Source of the DNA: Triatoma infestans
Taxonomy: Eukaryota > Arthropoda > Insecta > Hemiptera > Reduviidae
NCBI GenBank assembly: GCA_011037195.1
Contig: JAAEAF010006763.1
Span: 1 to 64,000, forward strand
DNA length: 64,000 bases
Direction: 5' to 3'
This document shows positions 1-11,340 of the stretch, piece after piece. Position 1 is the stretch's first letter, and each line of letters begins with the position of its first letter. Position numbers and translations under genes: made by a program. Below the pieces are notes generated by a model. It was not told the origin of the DNA. It ran no database searches and was given only the letters and a program-made list of their open reading frames with translations.

Positions 1-995
1 TTAAAAAAGAAGACATCTTCGTAAGTTAAGATACTAACTTACTACCTAATTAAAAAAATACCCTGATGGCTGTTACCAATCAAGGTTTGACATTATAGAA
101 TATGATTTTAGAAAACCTCATTATTCTACAATATGAAGTTTTAAGGTTTTAATATAATCACCTACGAGGAGTGAACTAGCCACTTCTTCAGGGATCTAGG
201 GATCCGTGCGGGTATCCCAGCCCAAACAAGTACAGCGCTTGCGCTGTCACAATGTGCATAGGGTCTGCGAAGATGATGTGTACAACTACTTGAGTTTAGC
301 GTAGCCACATGCAAACTCTAGATTACGATACACGTACATACATACATTGCACACTATACAAATGACAAAACAACAGACTATATATTGTGAATGGAGCTCC
401 ACAATGATGTTAGACCATCATAATTTAGCTCTATACCGACGGTTCTTAACCTTTCTTTTGCAAGAAATCATTTCTGGGGTTGCGAGTGGTAAAGATAAAT
501 TACATTATTAATAGTTGTCGATTTTAAAGAATTAAATAATTTCTTACGCCCGCAGTAACTTGGTACCAATAACATTCAAGCTTCAGTTTCAATATATACT
601 ATATATCTATATATATATCTATATAATATATAAAACAGCTGAATTAACAAATCTTGCACACCACCCGATAGCGCCAGGTTTTGTAGCGCTGTTCCATAGC
701 CCATACTTGAACTGACATTAATCCAGTCACAGATTACCCAGACTCTCTAAAGTCATCTTTTCCGGAAAAATGTATCAAATAAAAAAATGATTAGGTAATA
801 TGTATGCGCACTTTGCATATTTATGGAAAATACTAAAGCATTTCCTTAAAGAAAGTCGTTAGTTAAAAAAAAAAAAATAGAGCATTTTCAAGAAAATCGC
901 GAACTATAAAAAAAAAAAATCAGTAAAGTCGCACTTCCAATGATTTGGACCGAACATTCCAAAAATTTTGGACGTGACGGCAGCATCAATGGAAT
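1..995. other. AT-rich intergenic or intronic DNA with repeat fragments
   Basis: No exon could be supported here. Positions 240-313 form one half of a dispersed repeat pair (partner 2549-2622). Positions 592-640 are an AT-dinucleotide tract. From about 840 to 970 there is degenerate sequence with phrases also found near 4680, 5950 and 24100. Confidence 0.5.
240..313 (+). repeat. Dispersed repeat, copy 1 of 2
   Basis: About 74 bases closely match 2549-2622, including the shared phrases CATAGGGTCTGCG and TTTAGCGTAGC. The match ends abruptly on both sides, so this looks like a fragment of an interspersed repeat of unknown class. Confidence 0.6.
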
Positions 996-999
996 ATAA

Positions 1000-1760
1000 G
1001 GTTCGTTTCACACTATACGGTTTTCACTGTACGGCCGGACTTTTTTAGTGGAGTGAAGAAAAGCATGGGTCCTTTCACATATACGGTGACGGCAAAACGC
1101 CGGTGCCGTTCCATATAGCAGCCGTTCGGTGCCACTGAAATAGTTGGCGCCGTTGACTCACTGGCTACATGATTAAATGTATGCTTTCATATTGTGCGGT
1201 TTTGTGACGTACGGCAGCTACATTCTTTTTGCTGCCCTTTGAAATAACCTTTTCTACTGTTCACCAAAATCTAATATAAGCGGTTGAAACAGCATACCTT
1301 CCCTATATAGTATTAGACATGTATCAGTATTATTAAAATGGATGAAATTGATGCTGAAGTTTTGATAACCTGTGTGCAAAGTAGCCCTGTGCTATGGGAC
1401 AAAACTCTTGATGTTTCGTCAAAGCATGTATCAGACATCCGGAAATAGTTAAAAAATTTATTTTCGTCATTCCTCTGGTCTTCAAGGAGTGTGCAAAACA
1501 ATCCAACTTCCTCTCTCCGCTGATTGATGGGATGCACCCAAAAAACACGATTTCGTTTTACTCTCCTTCGACGACGATGTAACAACCATAAAGCAATCAT
1601 TTGTTCACGTTTCCTTGAAACACTTGTTATCTCATTGACAAACGAAATGAAAATGTTTACTTTACAACGGGAAAAAGCCGTGCAATGTGAAAACAACATT
1701 GTCAAAAAAGCAGTACGATTTTTTGCCGTCCGGTGAAAACCGTATAGTGTGAAACGAGCC
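1000..1760 (-). mobile_element. PIF/Harbinger-type DNA transposon, deletion derivative
   Basis: The 761-base element starts GGTTCGTTTCACACTATACG and ends with its near-perfect inverted copy. TAA lies directly outside both ends (997-999 and 1761-1763), the 3-base target duplication typical of PIF/Harbinger. On the - strand, about 1400-1590 encodes a peptide with RRRRRVKRNRVFWVHPINQR followed by FFNYFRMSDTCFDE. This resembles the N-terminal part of Harbinger/HARBI1-type transposases. The catalytic DDE domain is absent, so the copy is non-autonomous. Shorter echoes of the terminal motif lie just inside the ends. Confidence 0.85.
1313..1705 (-). pseudogene. Truncated Harbinger transposase, N-terminal remnant
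   Basis: This 130-residue open frame lies inside the terminal inverted repeats at 1000 and 1760. Its middle contains an arginine-rich run, WVHPINQRREEVG and the FFNYFRMSDTCFDE block, which are family hallmarks of PIF/Harbinger (ALP1-like) transposases upstream of the nuclease domain. The frame stops before any catalytic residue, so the protein cannot be an active nuclease. The first and last thirds of the frame do not resemble the family and are probably chance extension. Confidence 0.7.
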
Positions 1761-1763
1761 TAA

Positions 1764-2228
1764 ATTCGAGCTTCCAGCGATTTTTCTGTTTTGAGATTTT
1801 TGTTCACAGAACACACCACACCAAATACCCCTTTTTACAATCACATTTAACCTTTGCAGACCAATTCGCTAAAAAAATATTTTTATGTACCCTGGAGAGC
1901 TCACAACATATATTTCTGATAAAACCATAATTTCGAAAATTTATACGATCGATAAATCTCTTAAGGCAATAAGAGAAAATAATACAATTGTACAGAAAAA
2001 TCTTCCTAGGAGTGCAAGAATATATTTTGAAATTTAATGGGGAGCTAACCACCAAAAACTCCTCCATATTCACTCCCTCTTAATATTTAACAAATATAAG
2101 TAAAAAGGTCTGAAAGCTTTTGACATTCGAAAGGTTGTTGATTTAATGATACTTTGATGCTATTATAAAGAATATAAGACTTTTCAATCAAAATAATATC
2201 TAAGGATTTTAAATTTTATTAATTTCAG
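1764..2228. repeat. Degenerate dispersed repeat, unclassified
   Basis: Non-coding. It includes a phrase near 1868 (CGCTAAAAAAATATTTTT) that recurs in similar form near 4940, 6250, 20350, 24695 and 55940. The last part is the presumed intron before the exon at 2229. Confidence 0.4.
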
Positions 2229-3240
2229 ACTGGAGGTGTTGTTTTCCCAACATACAATTTCAGAGATTTTAACAAACAAGGTAAAGGCACAGAGTTCACT
2301 CAGAAAACTGCTGAGCTAGTGGTGAAATCTTTATTGAATGCTAAACAACCCCTGGTATGTGAATGCAGCCTCATAGAAGGTTTGCTACCAAGGCCGGATT
2401 GCGAAGTGTAAGCATTTATTTATTAATTTTATAACCATAATTAATGATAACATTTTTCATTCCTTACTTTTTTCGCTATGAATTCTTTCATGAAATTTGT
2501 CTAGGATAAATTTGACATTCAGAGAGTTTTATACAGCAAAGACTGTAATTGCACTGTCACAATATACATAGGGTCTGCGGAGATAGTTGATGTGTTCAGT
2601 TTAGCGTAGCTACATGCAACTGCAGCAGTACGGGGATTGTCCAGAATAAATAGTAATAAATTCTAAGTAAAGTTTTTCAAATTTTGAACGATGTAAAAAT
2701 CTGGGTTAACAATTTCTCAAACTTCCAAAATTAGGATGCAGTTATTTAAGAAAATTTTATGTTAGCTAAAAGGGTGGCTGTAGCTCCTATGAATGAACCA
2801 CTCGTGCATAAAAATCTTGCAAAAAGATACGCATAAGAAACATCCATATTTTTAAAATATTTTGAGGGACAGTTTATTGTATATTCACAAATATATATAT
2901 TGTTGTTGAAGGAAGTACATTATTAAATTTGTATATATTCTACTAACCAGTTTAAATTAATAATTCTTTTTTTATTTAAAAAATTTCTCTCAACTATTCA
3001 CCCCCTAATAAGTGTAATTTTAACTTCTTTTTTTTCCTACGCCGTGACTTCGGCTATTCAGTCATTCTGTGTCGCGCCCAAAAAAATAAGGCTGCGTTGG
3101 CGACTGATGATGTCCGTTTTAATTGGATATCCTCGTGAGAACAATATCGGTCGCGAACATCTTCACCCTCTCCCATTTTAACTAAATGTATTCAATTCAG
3201 TTACTTATAATATAATATAATTTATTTGCAGAGAGGACTG
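2229..3240 (+). CDS. 3' end of an unrecognised gene (two tentative exons)
   Basis: Exon 2229-2407 follows an AATTTCAG acceptor and ends at a GTAAGC donor. Its open frame reads TGGVVFPTYNFRDFNKQGKG and continues to LIEGLLPRPDCEV. Its codon use looks coding, unlike the AT-rich surroundings. A TTTATTTGCAG acceptor before 3232 would join in phase to three more codons and a TGA at 3238-3240, giving the C-terminus PDCEVED. I do not recognise the protein. Upstream exons would lie left of the Harbinger copy or outside the window. An alternative is a single exon of a gene that continues elsewhere; the second exon is weaker than the first. Confidence 0.45.
2549..2622 (+). repeat. Dispersed repeat, copy 2 of 2
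   Basis: Matches 240-313 over about 74 bases with scattered substitutions. It lies in the presumed intron after the exon at 2229-2407. Confidence 0.6.
3003..3165 (+). repeat. Dispersed repeat with a CTTCGGCTATT core, copy 1 of 2
   Basis: A poly-T-headed segment containing ACTTCGGCTATTCAGTCATT and GTCGCG, ending near TTCACCCTC. It is related along its length to 32993-33148. No open frame or tRNA-like boxes are apparent, so its class is unknown. Confidence 0.55.
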
Positions 3241-4430
3241 ATAAGGCTGACAGAAGACTCATAATGTTTAGAATATAATTTGTACATAATGAAAAAATGA
3301 CCAAAGTTGTAAATCAAAAATCATAGATATTATAAAGTTTTATATATACATATATAAAATTTTTGTGTATAAAGTCGCCACAGTAGGTTTATATTTTATT
3401 GTCCTTAGTTCCTTCCTTAATTTAATGATAAAGTAGAGTATTTTCATATTTTTAAGCACTTCCACCAAAATTATAATCATTTGGTTTGACTTTTGTTGGT
3501 ATTTTTAGTTTTTTTTTAATGTTTGTTAACTTATAAGCAAATTTGTTTAACATTTAGTTTAATTTTAATAATTTTTCATTTTACTTTCATGACTGCTTTT
3601 AATAATTTCATTAACAGAGCTTATGTTTGAACAACAAACAGATAATGTGGCATTAATATTCCTAAATAGTCATTTTTACTAAATCTAAGCATTTGCTTCA
3701 TAGAATGTTGAGAATTATTTAACAACAAATCAAATACCATCTGGAGTATTTTATATGTACAAATATATAAGCTAAGTGTATTATAAGAGAAAACTATATT
3801 ACAACATCTATTTAGTGATATATGCAATCTTTGTAAAAACAAAATTGAATTATACAACTTCTGTCCAAAATGAGTCATGATTTAAAAAATAAAAGTTTTC
3901 CTATATATATATTTGTAATAATTATGAAGCCAGACAAACCTAATAGAAGCTAACCGACAACTCATTGAATATTTCTAAGAAGCATGAGAAATGTTCTGAA
4001 CATGTTCAAAGTGTTCCGTTTGAATGACGAGAATGTCATACTTATGGCAGTTATAAGGTAGTTATGATTTGCGCAAGGGTTATTATCCTTAAACATTTCT
4101 TGATTAAAAATACAAAAATGGTATGAAACTCTCAAACGATTTTTTCTTACAATCGTAAAATTACTTGTAGTACGATAATTTTATTAGCAATTTACGCAGG
4201 TGTAATTGACAAATTTTCTATAATTTTGGAATTTTTATGTTTGGCTGGATTAATATCAAAGAAATGGGGGAATGTAATTATAATAAAAAGGCACTTTTGA
4301 TAGAAGTAACGTGGCCTCCCACTTCCACGGACTCCTGTATTATCAATTTCCTTGAAAAATGTTTTGAAAAAAACGTGTTAGCTATATGCATTCTAATTAG
4401 AGTATAGTTTAAAAAACCCCGCTGGTGTCT
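3241..4430. other. AT-rich non-coding stretch, possible 3' UTR
   Basis: If the exon ending at 3240 is real, the first several hundred bases are its 3' UTR; an AATAAA lies near 3887. Beyond that I see no exon, RNA gene or clear repeat. Confidence 0.35.
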
Positions 4431-6285
4431 TTATTCAGATAATCGCAGAAAACTGAGAAACTTCTCAGCTTCTTGTCAACCTATTTTCCTCAAACTCGGA
4501 ATTTTGGAATCACATTTAATTGTTATCATCATCATCATCATTACTACTACATAGGCACTAGAATATATAATATAATTAAATGCCAATCTAGAGGAAAACC
4601 CTTCGCCCACAAAACCTTCCAAAAACGACCCCGCCCCCATGTTTAAGTAAAAATAATTAAACCACATACAGTATAAAGAAAATCGTTGGAGCCGTTTTTG
4701 AGAAGTTCGAAACAAATGAAATATCCATCCAGTAAAATAGGACTTTCTGTTGAGCGATTTTGCCTGAAACCTTATTCTCGGGTCCCTTTTCAGCCCTAAA
4801 CGAAATACCAAGTTTGCTCTTTCTGCCAATTTCCTTTTTTGAGTTTCCAAAATACATTTTTGGTAGAATAAACACATCGTCCGTCTAATAAGCCTTGGTC
4901 CTTCACAGGCTGTTGCGCCATAGATTTATTATATATATACGCTAAAAAAATATTTTTCGGGACGCTTATCTGCGGTAAGATAAAGTAAAAAAAATATAAA
5001 AATCTGTATGAGTATTTAGCATCAATACTAAATTTGAAACTATTAAAAAGAACTGTTATAATTATACACATGTTCTCCAGATAAATCATAATTAGAATCC
5101 CCTTCTTTTTAATATACTTATATGTGAGAAGTGTTCATTATTACTATTTCGGGTACTGCTTGACAATGTCTCCTGCTGTGCTAGAGAGGTAGAAAAAGAA
5201 ACGTGAATAAAAAAAGCTACGCACGTGCCCTCTATGATATTCAAAACTGTTTTTAACAACATTTGTATTATTATGTCATTAAAATTAATGTAATGAAAGA
5301 CAAATGTATTTGCACTTGAGATAGAAAAATGAAAACAAAAAACAATAACGTAAATGTTTGATATTATAAAAATATTTACTTTAATATTAATTTAAACAAA
5401 AGAAATCTTGTGTGAAACCTTCACTTGACCGTCTCTGATTGCAATTTACATAGTTATTTTAACGAATTTGCTTCAAGCTTGGAATTTTCACTAAATTTAA
5501 CTAGCTTCAATATTACATGTCTAAATGGGAGAACGTAAACTAACAAACGACCCATTAGGAAAGTATAACCTTCCAGCTCCCTCGAATCCCCCTAAATTCC
5601 ATTTCTTAAAAATTTGTTTCAAATAAAAGTGATAGGTCAATTAGTGTGTCATTAGAGTTTAACGAAATTAATAATCATTAATTATTTTTATTGAGAAAAT
5701 CGCCGAAAAATGAACAATAGTTTAGTAAAATCGCACTTCCTTCTGCCGATATTCTTCATATTTGGAAGTTTGGTAGTACATTTAATTGTTAATAATATTA
5801 TTTATGTATGATAAGACAGTATAATATCTCGAAATGATACGTAACTCCCCTCAAAACCTCCTAAAAAAGACTTTTCCTGGAAAAATGTTTCAAATAAAAT
5901 TTGTAACTCATATTATATGTAGTTGATGTAACAAGTTTAAAGCAAATCGTTGGAGCCTTTTTCCAGAAAAAAGTAAAAAACTAAAAAAATTCATTCAGTA
6001 AAACCGATTGATCGAAACTTTTTGCCTTTTTTGAGGTAATATATTCAGGGCAAAGTCAGGGAATACTGCTACTATACCTCAACAAACATTCATATAAGAA
6101 CAAAATAGGTCAAATAGGACCCGAATAGTACAGCAAATTTTTAAACGAAATATCATTTTTGAACTTTCTATGATTTTTCCGGATTGGATGTGTCCTGATC
6201 ACAAAGGTACCACATAACACATACACATACGTACGCAATACAGAACATTTTCTAAAAACATTTTTTTCGTACCCAAAACATGTAT
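4431..6285. repeat. Cluster of degenerate dispersed repeats
   Basis: Two related modules (about 4430-5090 and 5690-6285) share phrases such as AAATCGTTGGAGCC (near 4683 and 5945). They also share a later block in which CTAAAAA runs into a T-rich run and TTTCG. The same phrases recur at 23815-24760. Frames over this region are interrupted and resemble no known protein. I cannot assign a transposon class. Confidence 0.45.
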
Positions 6286-6290
6286 TTCGG

Positions 6291-6900
6291 GTGAATACTC
6301 AATTTCGTGAATTTGACATGTCCGCAATTATAGAGACAAAATTAAAGAAACAAAACATATCGTTACAGAAAGTTACACTTGGAAGAAGAAGGAGTCATGA
6401 GGGAGAGTATATAAACGAATTTATTGCAGATTTACTAATATCGCAGGCTGAAATGTATTTTGGAGTAGGTTTATAGGAAAGAATTCGAGACCACATTATC
6501 ATTGGAGTAAATAACACGGATTGGCTAAGGCAACTATTTTCAATTATTTCATCTTAAGGCTTAACAAATGAGGAAGCATCAGTATATTAAAACTTATATT
6601 AGAAAGAGCAATAGCTGAACAGCAAGCATTGGCGGCCATCAGACACAACGAAGATAATGCTTTCTATGTGAGAATAATCAAGAGCCCCAGTACCAGAACA
6701 AAGGCAGTTGACTTTGTTAGTTGGCCGCCATTCCTTCAAATGTGATGAACGCAAGAAATGTCCAGCGATCGATAACTTGTGTGATTTATGCAAAAATATC
6801 GGCCGTTTTTCAAAAATATTTTCAGATCAGGTAAGGAGGCAATCCAGCGCGAGAAGCTGACATGTACACGCAGGCAAGGCAATTACAGGAGAAAGAGGAT
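6291..6900 (+). pseudogene. Ty3/gypsy gag remnant
   Basis: The frame 6291-6476 begins with FREFDMSAIIETKLKKQNIS and includes TLGRRRSHEGEYINEFIADL. It is followed in another frame by RIRDHIIIGVNNTDWLRQLF. Together they match the order of the gag capsid region of K02A2.6-like gypsy elements. A later stretch (about 6730-6830) encodes FKCDERKKCPAIDNLCDLC, a decayed zinc knuckle of the kind that follows the capsid. Several frame changes and stops make it non-functional. The matching pol part resumes at about 9950, on the far side of an inserted non-LTR element. Confidence 0.75.
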
Positions 6901-7062
6901 GTCTCTGATTTCTTAGATTTAGAATCATTGGTTAGGTACCACAGTTACGTTGAACGTAGGACCACAAGGGGATAGGGAGAGTGCCTAGTGCGTCTCTGTC
7001 CGCTTTAACTCCCCAAGTCAACCCCACCTGCACATGGCGCAGGGCGGCTGCCGGGGGAGGGA

Positions 7063-7767
7063 GTGGATCCTGAACTGTATATGGAAGAGAATGCAGGGGG
7101 GGCCTCTTCCAAGCAAGAGGAGAGAGCTGACGTGGCTGGGACTTCGACCACCCAGGGTAGTGCCGGCGGGGTTGTGGGGAGGGTGGCACAAGTGGCCGCG
7201 CCCCGTCTCCTTGCGGACTCCCAAGCGGTACGGTCGGAGGTGAGCACCGATCCGGATAAGGCTGATAGGGAGAGAAAAAGGGCAAGAGGCCCTGATGAGA
7301 CATCATCGTGCTCCTTCAGGGATGCTCTAGTTCCCACCGTATGGCGATTGCTCTCGAGGCGTACCCAAGCGACCGTCTGACGGAAAGTCAGGCGGAGCGT
7401 ATACAGACCGAGATCGTCGCCAATATCGTTGGTGAGAGCAGGCCCCAGTTCAGTGGGTGCTACCTGTCTAGGGGCGTTCACGTTGTTGTTTGCAACAATG
7501 TTAATACACGACTCTGACTGGACGGTCCCTACTCTCCAGATGGGAGGGGGAGTTAGGCTGGGGCTTGGGCTTGCCAAAGATATACTTAGGTCGGCCAAGA
7601 TATCCGTGTGGGTATCTAGCTCCCGAAGGGAAGCACCTACAGCGGTCGTTCTCGACAAGCTCCGCATGCAGAATGAGGACTTGGAGACGGCGGACTGGAG
7701 GCTGACTAGTAGAACAGTGGAGACCCAGGGGCAAACCCTGGTCTTCGATGTGGCTGACCAGACTTAG
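7063..7767 (+). pseudogene. Non-LTR retrotransposon ORF1 (gag-like) remnant
   Basis: Three overlapping frames (7063-7380, 7308-7517 and 7429-7767) are successive pieces of one original ORF1 broken by frameshifts. The middle pieces read MAIALEAYPSDRLTESQAER and FSGCYLSRGVHVVVCNN; the last ends TVETQGQTLVFDVADQT. The N-terminal piece is low-complexity and charged. The resemblance to DUF4780-type ORF1 proteins rests on recalled family pattern, not on a search. Confidence 0.65.
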
Positions 7768-7879
7768 GAGAGATCTGGTATCGAGGCTTTCCTCGGGATG
7801 GATCTCGTCAGGTTCCGGATGCTAACCAAACCCACGGACGATGGACCCCACGCACCGATGGAGGATATTTCAGTAGGGG

Positions 7880-9830
7880 GGCATCGTCGGCCCTGTCCAG
7901 ATATCTCATTAGAGAGAACATCTCCTTAGCCCTTATCTAGGAGCCCTGGCTGGTCCGGGGGAGAGTTGCGGGGCTAGGAGAAGCAATAGGTAAGATAATT
8001 TATGATCGTAGCATGGAAAATCCCAGTACTTGTATTTATGCCAAGGAAGATATCTCGTTGCTGCTGGTGAACTTTTGTTCTAGGGATCAGACTGCAATGA
8101 AGGTAAAGCTGATGTGCGATAGAGGAAACCAAGGAAATTGCGCTGGCCTGTACGTATCTGCCGTACGACTCAACAGCGCCGCCGCCGTCGGAGGAGATGC
8201 GGAAGCTGGTCGCTTGGTGTAAGGAAAAAGGCCTACAGCTCATAATTGGCTGCGACGCTAACTCACACAATATTGTGTGGGGTAGCACGGACACCAATAA
8301 AAAGTTTATCTTGTCTAACAATTTGTGCATGATGAATGAAGGAGAACACTAACTTTCTACAACATTAGTCGTAGGGAGATGATTGATCTGACCTTAGGGA
8401 CTAACCTTATATGGACCCTGGTGAGAGACTGACATGTGTCCCAAGAACCCTCACTTTCGGATCACATGTATATTAGGTTTGATATCCTGGCTAACTGCAG
8501 GCAAACGCTGACCTTCAGGAATCCCAGGCGAACGGACTGGTATTCTTATAAGCGGGATCTCAACCAGAACATCATTACAGTCAAACGCTCTTTCAAGACC
8601 CAGAATGACATCGAGGATGCTGCGGATCAACTGCAGCGGGTAATCCTGGATGTTTTTAGGGACTACTGCGCAAAAGTGGTGAGAACATCCACCAGAGGGG
8701 TCAGATGGTAGAATGACCAGCTGGCGGGCCTCCGCGCGAGAGCGAGAAGGCTGTTTAATGCGGCAAAGAAGGAAGGGAACATGGGAGGAGTACCGTGAGA
8801 CCCTAACTTCTTACAATTTAGCGATTAGGAAAGTTAAAAGGAACTCGAAAAGAGAAGGCTGTACGAGGAGATAGAAACAATCTCCGAAGGAGCCAGACTC
8901 CACAGAATATTGTCAAGGGTACCGGCAAATCCGCTGGGAACTGGGAACCTGACGGTGACTTTACAGAGGTGGGAAGGGATACTTTGGAGCACTTGGTGCA
9001 GGTGCACTTTCCTGGCTCAAGGGTGACGACGGTGGTGCCGCGGGACGAATCGTCAATAGGTCCAGGGAGTCGGCCTGGATCCAGGGAAGATTGGACCATG
9101 GCCAAAGGATGCGTCACACACAATAAGATTAAGTGGGCAATAAATCATTTTAAGCCCTTCAAGTCGCCAGGTCCTGATGATATCCTTCCTGCATTATTAT
9201 AGCAGGGAAGTGAAATTCTTACTCCTATCCTTTGCAGGGTAATGAGGGCAAGTTATGTCCTCAACCATGTCCCGTTGTCATGGAGGCCTATAAGCGTTGT
9301 CTTTATTCCGAAGCATGGGAAGAGGCCAAAGATTTTAGACCAATTAGCCTTTCCTCGTTTATGATGAAAGTGCTGGAGAAACTGGTAGACCTACACATCA
9401 GTGAGGCTTCTACTGCGGTCTCTGCATTCTAATCAGCATGCTTACCAGAGGGTAAATCCTGCAAAGCGGCCCTCCACTCTCCTGTAGGAGAACTGGAGGC
9501 TGCGGTATATGGCAGGAAGGTGGCGGTGGGATATAGAGGGTGCCTTCTGCACGACCTACTGCTCAATCAAGCTAGGTTTGAAAAGGCATGGGGAAAATCG
9601 GACCATTAGCAGGTGGATTGGTAGTGTGCTCAAAACTAGAAGCATCAGAGCCAACCTCTATGAGGAGACGCTTAAAACCACGGCTACAAGGGGATCCCTC
9701 AGGGGGGGGTCTTGTCTCCTCTTCTGTGGTGCATGGTGATAGATGAACTGCTGGTGGAGCTTGATCGCAGGAGGTGTTCTGTCCTTGACGATGGAGTGGG
9801 CGTATCGAGAGAAAGATACGCCCCTGTTTG
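7880..9830 (+). pseudogene. Non-LTR retrotransposon ORF2 (endonuclease and partial reverse transcriptase)
   Basis: The endonuclease pieces include LIIGCDANSHNIVWGSTDTN near 8240 and the SDHMYIRFD block near 8460. The reverse transcriptase pieces start with INHFKPFKSPGPDDILPALL near 9140 and continue with FRPISLSSFMMKVLEKLVD near 9330. A later piece near 9530 reads DIEGAFCTTYCSIKLGLKRH. The catalytic YADD loop is reduced to a VLDDG-like string near 9785. No thumb or C-terminal zinc knuckle follows. The product is inactive. Confidence 0.75.
9781..9825. repeat. Short inverted repeat near the non-LTR/gypsy junction
   Basis: GGGCGTATC and GATACGCCC form a perfect 9-base inverted repeat around an 8-base spacer. 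It lies where the reverse transcriptase sequence breaks off, so it may mark a rearrangement point. It may also be chance within the coding remnant. Confidence 0.4.
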
Positions 9831-9949
9831 GACTGAATTGGGTACTCAAATTGAAACCATCTCTTCCAAAAAATGCACGAAATTATAATATAAGAAGTGG
9901 CGATAAAACCACATCCAGCTAATTGCAGGCACTTTCAAAAAAATAATCT

Positions 9950-11340
9950 CATTTATTTAATGAGAATTTCAGGGCCAACGCAGTGATTCATATGAAGAAT
10001 GATGCTCAGCCAAAGATTTACAAAGCTAAGGCAGTCACATTCTTGCTGCAGAAAAGAGTGGGTACAAAAACAGAAAGATTCTATTCTAAAGCAATTCTTG
10101 AGCCTATAGATTCAGCAAACGGCTTCACCTACTACAATAGCTCATTAAGCATTAAAATATTATTAATGACATTGTTAGAATTTGTGGCGATTTCAAAATA
10201 CAGTTAACAAACATATATATGTGTGTACCAAATAATAACTTAACTAAGGTAGCATCCAAAAGAATTACAGGATGGATCCTTCAATGAAATGCATATACTT
10301 ACAAGATAGAATATAAAACAAGAAAAGATAATGCTTTATCTAACCTTCTCTCGCGTTTGTCACTTAGGATGAATATGCACGAGACACAGATAAAGATTAT
10401 GGACTAAAATCCTACAGAATCAGATAGAAGACAGCTGCTACCACAAACGAAGACAGATGAACTCAGCAAACAGTCAAATATTTGCAGAATGGTTGGCCAA
10501 GCAAAGCTGCAATTCCGGAACAGCTCCACACATTCTATGAAAAACAGGATCAGCTATCCATAAAATACTGTTATGGATAGCGATTTCAAAGGTTTAATAG
10601 AAGTACTATAATTCCAATGGCCCTTAAAAAATGAATTCTTCAAATGCGACATGATGGTCATCGTTAGATATCTCGTAGTATGAGGACGCGTTTACTTCCA
10701 TGATGATGGTGGGGGGATTTGGTCCTTCCCCACAGAATTATGAGGATGAGTTTACTTCTATGGTGGCCCAGATTTGTCAAAGATATTGAAATGTTTATGC
10801 GAGCCAATAACTCCTGTCAAAAAAATCGAGATCCAATTCCAAAATGCTTTTTATTTCGATTATTACAGAAGAATCCGCCTGCCACTGATTACGCAGACCC
10901 ATTTGAAAATAAAAATTGGCCGTAGTGGTTCATGCAACTAGTAAATGAGTTGAAATATGCCCAAGAACAAATTTAAAAATTATAACGAACAAAAGGACCG
11001 TCAATTCATTGCAAGAGATTTTTGCTCGTTTTGGCCTGTTAAGAACTGTAGTCACTGACAACGGGCCCCAATTCACGACTAAAGAGTTTAAAAATTTTCT
11101 AACTAACATCAACCATAAAACTTCGGCACCATATCATTTCAAGACAAAATGGCTTGCCGAACGGACGAAAAATCTTATAATCTGCACTTAGTGTGTCAAG
11201 AAAAGACCGGTTGGACATAAATGTTCAACTGCGTAAGTATTTATTACAATATAGGAGATCCGTGCATAGGACTATCGGGCGTTTGGCAGCAGAAGCTTTA
11301 GTGGGAAGACCACTCTGCTGAGAGACTCACACTTCTGAAA
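9950..11340 (+). pseudogene. Ty3/gypsy pol remnant: reverse transcriptase start, RNase H end and integrase
   Basis: At about 9960-10120 the frame encodes RANAVIHMKNDAQPKIYKAK, the region before the gypsy reverse transcriptase. At about 10300-10370 comes EYKTRKDNALSNLLSRLSLR, the end of RNase H, so nearly all of the reverse transcriptase is deleted. Integrase follows. LLWWPRFVKDIEMFMRANNS lies near 10755, and LQEIFARFGLLRTVVTDNGP with QFTTKEFKNF runs from about 11007. SAPYHFKTKWLAER, near 11125, covers the family SAPYHPxTNGxAER block. It is in the same orientation and element type as the gag at 6291-6900. Confidence 0.8.

Larger units (their letters stand above)
6932..9860 (+). mobile_element. 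Non-LTR retrotransposon inserted in a gypsy copy, 3' truncated
   Basis: This GC-richer block carries a decayed ORF1 (about 7060-7800), an endonuclease (about 7880-8510) and the first half of a reverse transcriptase (about 9130-9830). ORF1 contains PQFSGCYLSRGVHVVVCNN and ends near QTLVFDVADQT, as in insect non-LTR ORF1 proteins that carry a DUF4780-like domain. Endonuclease motifs include GCDANSHNIVWGS and EPSLSDHMYIRFDI. Reverse transcriptase motifs include FKSPGPDDILPALL, RWDIEGAFCTTYCSIKLGL and a damaged catalytic loop near 9785. Many stops and frameshifts are present. Sequence after the catalytic loop is missing, so the 3' end is lost. Confidence 0.8.

Noticed and set aside
4476..5089. 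Overlapping - strand frames of 97-133 codons
   Set aside because: They cover the dispersed repeat module, differ in frame from its relatives elsewhere and show no protein resemblance.
7005..7667. A 220-codon - strand frame
   Set aside because: GC-rich antisense of the non-LTR ORF1; low-complexity composition and no family match.
9983..10207. An independent host gene
   Set aside because: The peptide matches the pre-reverse-transcriptase region of gypsy pol and lies in line with integrase downstream.
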